Shown here one piece after another: positions 56,960 through 60,000 of a stretch of 60,000 bases of DNA. A program made the position numbers and the translations under genes. The notes below the pieces were generated by a model. It was not told where the DNA came from. It made no database searches and worked only from the letters and a program-made list of their open reading frames with translations. The first letter of the stretch is position 1, and each line of letters opens with the position of its first letter. Source of the DNA: Diphasiastrum complanatum (taxonomy: Eukaryota > Streptophyta > Lycopodiopsida > Lycopodiales > Lycopodiaceae); the NCBI GenBank assembly GCA_029204225.1, contig CM055096.1:62788957-62848956 (forward strand), given 5' to 3'.

Positions 56960-57252
56960 TGTTGATACCTGTTAGATAAGGCAAAATTTTGGAGCAGATG
57001 GGGAAGCTTGACGATTGGCCATGATAACAATCAATAGACAAAATCACAAGATGGCTGAAGAACCTGGAGAGCAAGAGAATTGGAGATAGGAGATAGGAAG
57101 AACAAGCATTTATGGTAGAGGAGAGGTTTATGCTAGGAAAATGGGCGAGTGTGCCTCTTCCACCTGGGTTGAGTAGATTCTCAAGACCAGGGATTGACAA
57201 AGAATTACCCGTTCATGGCCCTTCAGTTAGCTAATTTCACTAAGTGTCAACA
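56960..57252 (-). repeat. copia-4 3' LTR
   Basis: The 293-bp sequence has ends TGTTGA...TCAACA. On the - strand it follows a purine-rich cttcatgtggggagtt (about 57260-57275), as expected for a 3' LTR of the copia fragment next to it. The 5' LTR lies beyond Ty3-A'' and outside the window. Confidence 0.6.
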
Positions 57253-57408
57253 CGTAGTTCTAACTCCCCACATGAAGTCTTTCACTTATATCAAAGAAAT
57301 TGCATGAAATTGCTTCAACGATTTAGCGTGCAATACATATTGTCGTGCAAATAAACTATGAAAATCATGTACATCCACTCTGCATGTGAATACCACCATA
57401 CATTCATT

Positions 57409-58228
57409 CTATCGAGAATAGTGTAGTGAGCACTCGTCATCCTCTTTCCATCTATAGTGTGCATCAATGCTCAGTGCCTTAGTAAATACATCTACTGTCA
57501 TATTTTGCATTCGACAATACTCTAAGCTTACCTCTTTGTTGAGTATGTTACTCCTGACATAGTGATATTTAATTTCAATGTGCTTACTCCTAGAGTGAAA
57601 TCTAGGGTTGGCCAATAAGGCAATGGCAATTTGATTATTACATAATACAATTGTCGGAGCATACTGTTTCAAACAAATGTCTGATAGCAAATTTTTCAAC
57701 CATACTGCTTCTTTAGTAGCCTGAGAAGTAGCAATATACTCTGACTTTGTAGAAGAACGAGCAATAGAGGTTTGCTTATGACTGTTCCATGAGATAGGAC
57801 CACCATTGAATCGGCAGTGCTTGGTTTGTAACCTTGCTAAATGAGGACAATGTTGATCCTCTGAAACCAAGCTCTGGCTGATTGCTTCAAGCCATGGAGT
57901 GCCTTGTGTAGTTTGTATACATGATTTTCCTGACCGTTGAGCATGTAAGCCTCGGGCTGCATCGTGTAGATATCTTTTTCAATACTCCATTCAGATAACC
58001 TGTTTGTACATCGAGTTGATGTCCCTCAAGATTAGCTGCAGTAGCATACGATAGGAGTTTTCTGATCGAGGAATGCTTGACTACAGGACTAAAAGTCTCA
58101 TTGTAGTTGATGTTCGGGATTTGAAAAAATCTTCTTGCTACTAATCGAGCTTTCCTTCAATCGATACTCCCGTCAACCTTGTATTTGATCTTGAAGACCC
58201 ATTTGCAATCAGTTTGATTGTTGCTGGC
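57409..58228 (-). pseudogene. copia-4 RT and RNase H
   Basis: The - strand from 58223 has KWVFKIKYKVDGSI, ARLVARRFF, then a decayed QLDVQTGYLNG-type block and ALHGLKQSARAW. RNase H follows at 57870-57409 (GGPISWNSHKQTSIARSSTK, LCNNQIAIALLANPRFHSRS, KHIEIKYHYVRSNI, VDVFTKALS). Frameshifts and a deletion remove much of RT. It is cut at 58228 by the Ty3-A'' LTR. Confidence 0.82.
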
Positions 58229-58671
58229 AGTTACGACTAGAGCCACAGCTGATCTAAAGCTAAGCTATGAAAGCATCACATAAGCAAGACTTAAGCTATG
58301 AAAGCAGCACATAAGAAAGACTTAAACCTAGAAAGCAGGAAAGAGAGAGATTAAGGAGACTAAAGAGAGAGATCAATATTATCAGCTGAATAACAAATGA
58401 CACAATTTCCCTACTTATAGCCAAGAGGAAGCCCTAAAAGGAAGCTTCCGGTGGCTAGGGCCCAACTGGGAGGGAAAATAGTGCGCCCTCCAAGAAGGCC
58501 CCCACTCTCCAGTAATATGTCCAAATGGCCTAATAATGAATAACAAGGCCAAAGGCCAACCATATAGTCTAAGTGTCACTAATGAATAAAAAAGGGCCCA
58601 AGGCCTGCTTATGCATAAAGTAAAGTAAATGTAAATGGACGCGGCGAATGTAATGAGCCGAGTCCATAACT
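58229..58671 (-). repeat. Ty3-A'' 3' LTR
   Basis: The 443-bp LTR has AG...CT ends (AGTTATGGACTC ... CGTAACT on the - strand). It has the same duplicated 'gctatgaaagcagcacataag' block as the Ty3-A' LTRs. Confidence 0.92.
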
Positions 58672-59251
58672 CTCCCTGGCAAAAAAGAAAAAGACCCAAC
58701 TGCCGAAAAGAAACTGGATCAAGTAGCAGCAAGCCCTGGTGCGAACAACATCTGATGTAGAGGAATCAACAAGTGCAGGAAGAGCACGAGCCTGATCCGC
58801 AAGTGATGGTGTATGATAAAAGACATCAATAGGCTCCCAGGTGGCCTCCTCAATAGGACGGCCATCCCACTGGACCAAAAATTGAATTTGTCGGCGGCGT
58901 CGACTATGGTATAGACGAACCTGTAATATAGCAGCAGGTAAAAATGGAAATAACTCTGGAGCAGTAGGAAAGTCAGCATCACAAGGAGCGTCATCCTCAA
59001 TAGCGGCACGTGTTAAACTGACATGGAATACATCACAGGCGCGTGTGGAAGCAGGAAGCTGTAAGCGATATTTAACTGGACTAAGAACCTCCAAAATGCG
59101 ATAAGGCCCATAATAACGTGGTGCAAGTTTCTCAGTAGAAGCATGGCCCTGGACAAAATGATGACGTGCAAACCGTAGGCGTAGATAAACCATATCTCCA
59201 AGCTGAAACTCAACATGGCGGTGGTGACGATCAAGTGAGGTCTGATAACGC
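58672..59251 (-). CDS. Ty3-A'' integrase tail and chromodomain
   Basis: The frame resumes after a TAG at about 59250 (CAG in Ty3-A') and runs to 58609. It has GDMVYLRLRFARHHFVQGHA, APRYYGPYRILEVLSPVKYR, then DVFHVSLTRAAIEDDAP. A chromodomain-like end follows (RQIQFLVQWDGRPIEEATWE, PIDVFYHTPSLADQARALPA). This region is intact here and serves as the reference for the broken Ty3-A' and Ty3-A copies. A chromodomain would steer integration. Confidence 0.85.
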
Positions 59252-60000
59252 TGCTAAACATGCTGTAAATGAGAACTGGCCCGGGTAATAAGCTCTCGAG
59301 CACCAAGGTGTCCAAAAAGCCCGAGAGGGTAGAACAATCCATCATAGGATACACCAAAAACGGATGGAGAATCGGATGACCCATCGGAACTGGCCGCAAG
59401 TGTAATCCCAAAGTACACACCAGGCGCACAAGTGAGGAATAGAAGAAATGCACTGGAATGAGGAACAGGTTCCGCAACAACAGTAGCAAGCATCGGAGCA
59501 ATATCCACGTGTAGCTGGGAACGAGTATCAAAGCACATATGAGCAACACTGAAGTATATGGCGGCAACATCTCCAAAAACTATCCAAGAGAGGAGAAGGA
59601 ATTCTCTCAAGGTACCCTGATGGTCTCGGAACACCAGAACAAAGTGGCAACTCAGCATCGGAGACCAAGCGATATGGAGCAACCTGAAATGACAGAGAAC
59701 TTGAAGATCACCCAGACAAACAGTAGCTGGAATGGAGGCAATAACCCAAGCCAACAGGATATGCCAAGTCTGACAATGAGCAACAATCCAAGGAACAGAT
59801 AGAGAGCCACATGCATAATCATAGAGATATCCGCACCATAGGCGATCAGTAATATGGAAAAACCAGCACCAATCAACAGGTCCAAATGAAAACCAAGCTA
59901 TATGTAATAACCAGGAATGCCATATATCCATAGCATCGGCATGGACTGTAGCAAACCTATATGTAGAAACACCACGAGACGGAAGGATGTCCGTGTACTC
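59252..60000 (-). CDS. Ty3-A'' X region (partial)
   Basis: The open frame (59931-59254 and beyond the window edge) is homologous to X of Ty3-A': SWLLHIAWFSFGPVDWCWFF, HITDRLWC, CHFRLLHIAW, DVAAIYFSVAHMCFDTRSQL, YFGITLAASSDGSSDSPSV. I count about 21 amino-acid differences in 226 compared with Ty3-A'. There is one codon insertion and no frameshift. Many of the base differences I checked are non-synonymous, so purifying selection is not evident. No known domain was recognised. Confidence 0.75.

Larger units (their letters stand above)
58229..60000 (-). mobile_element. Ty3-A'', second X-containing gypsy element, 3' part
   Basis: The 3' LTR (58229-58671), chromodomain, integrase tail and X sequence run to the window edge. 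It matches Ty3-A' closely along its whole visible length, including X at 59255-60000. It inserted in copia-4; the left flank is CTGGC (58224-58228), so the far target duplication should be the same. The 5' half lies outside the window. Confidence 0.88.

Noticed and set aside
1-60000. tRNA or rRNA genes
   Set aside because: The only tRNA-like strings seen are the short primer-binding sites of LTR elements. No cloverleaf or rRNA sequence was recognised by eye.

Overview
The window is plant nuclear DNA made almost entirely of nested and broken transposable elements. They are spread through and around at least one real host gene. The plant assignment rests on chromodomain Ty3/gypsy elements primed by initiator tRNA-Met, plant-type Ty1/copia elements, plant hAT transposases (BED finger, DUF659, C-terminal dimerisation region) and L1-like LINEs. 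The large introns and high element load suggest a large genome, perhaps a fern or gymnosperm. That is a low-confidence impression.

Host genes. Five phase-compatible exons on the + strand (22639-22788, 22959-23492, 25417-25572, 54965-55198, 55286-55374) encode DNA polymerase lambda: BRCT domain, linker, 8-kDa lyase domain with a helix-hairpin-helix, second helix-hairpin-helix, and the start of the palm with the catalytic GDID. The intron between exons 3 and 4 is 29.4 kb and is full of transposons. The first exon and the last part of the gene are not visible. Two short exon-like segments on the - strand (8642-8702, 8813-8908) resemble a TOM1/DUF1084-like membrane protein.

Layout. 1-5060: a - strand hAT remnant interrupted by a + strand copia (650-4503). 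5.06-13.2 kb: decayed LINE, copia and unassigned sequence around the membrane-protein exons. 13.2-20.2 kb: a complete gypsy element, Ty3-B1 (14277-19914, TSD CAAAC), with a 620-bp tandem duplication on its left edge. 20.6-22.1 kb: LINE ORF1. 22.6-25.6 kb: polymerase lambda exons. 28.1-50.8 kb: a nested complex of hAT-2, Ty3-A, Ty3-A', Ty3-B2 and a LINE. 50.8-54.6 kb: LINE 3' ends and two hAT-type MITEs with perfect 8-bp target duplications. 55-58.2 kb: polymerase lambda exons, then copia fragments. 58.2-60 kb: another A'-type gypsy running off the end.

Main results. (1) Ty3-A' and the copy at the window end (A'') are gypsy elements in which reverse transcriptase, RNase H and the integrase core are replaced by about 1.25 kb of unrelated but open sequence ('X'), fused in frame between protease and the integrase C-terminus/chromodomain. 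Their LTRs, primer site, gag, protease and chromodomain match the RT-bearing Ty3-A, which could be the helper type. (2) The present order of the 28-50 kb complex is explained by one 15.1-kb inversion (about 34101-49246) with breakpoints inside Ty3-A and Ty3-A'. Undoing it reunites hAT-2, Ty3-A (TSD ATTAC), Ty3-A' (TSD GGTGC) and Ty3-B2. (3) The family-A LTRs have AG...CT ends instead of TG...CA, and most premature stops in this family fit CAG-to-TAG changes.
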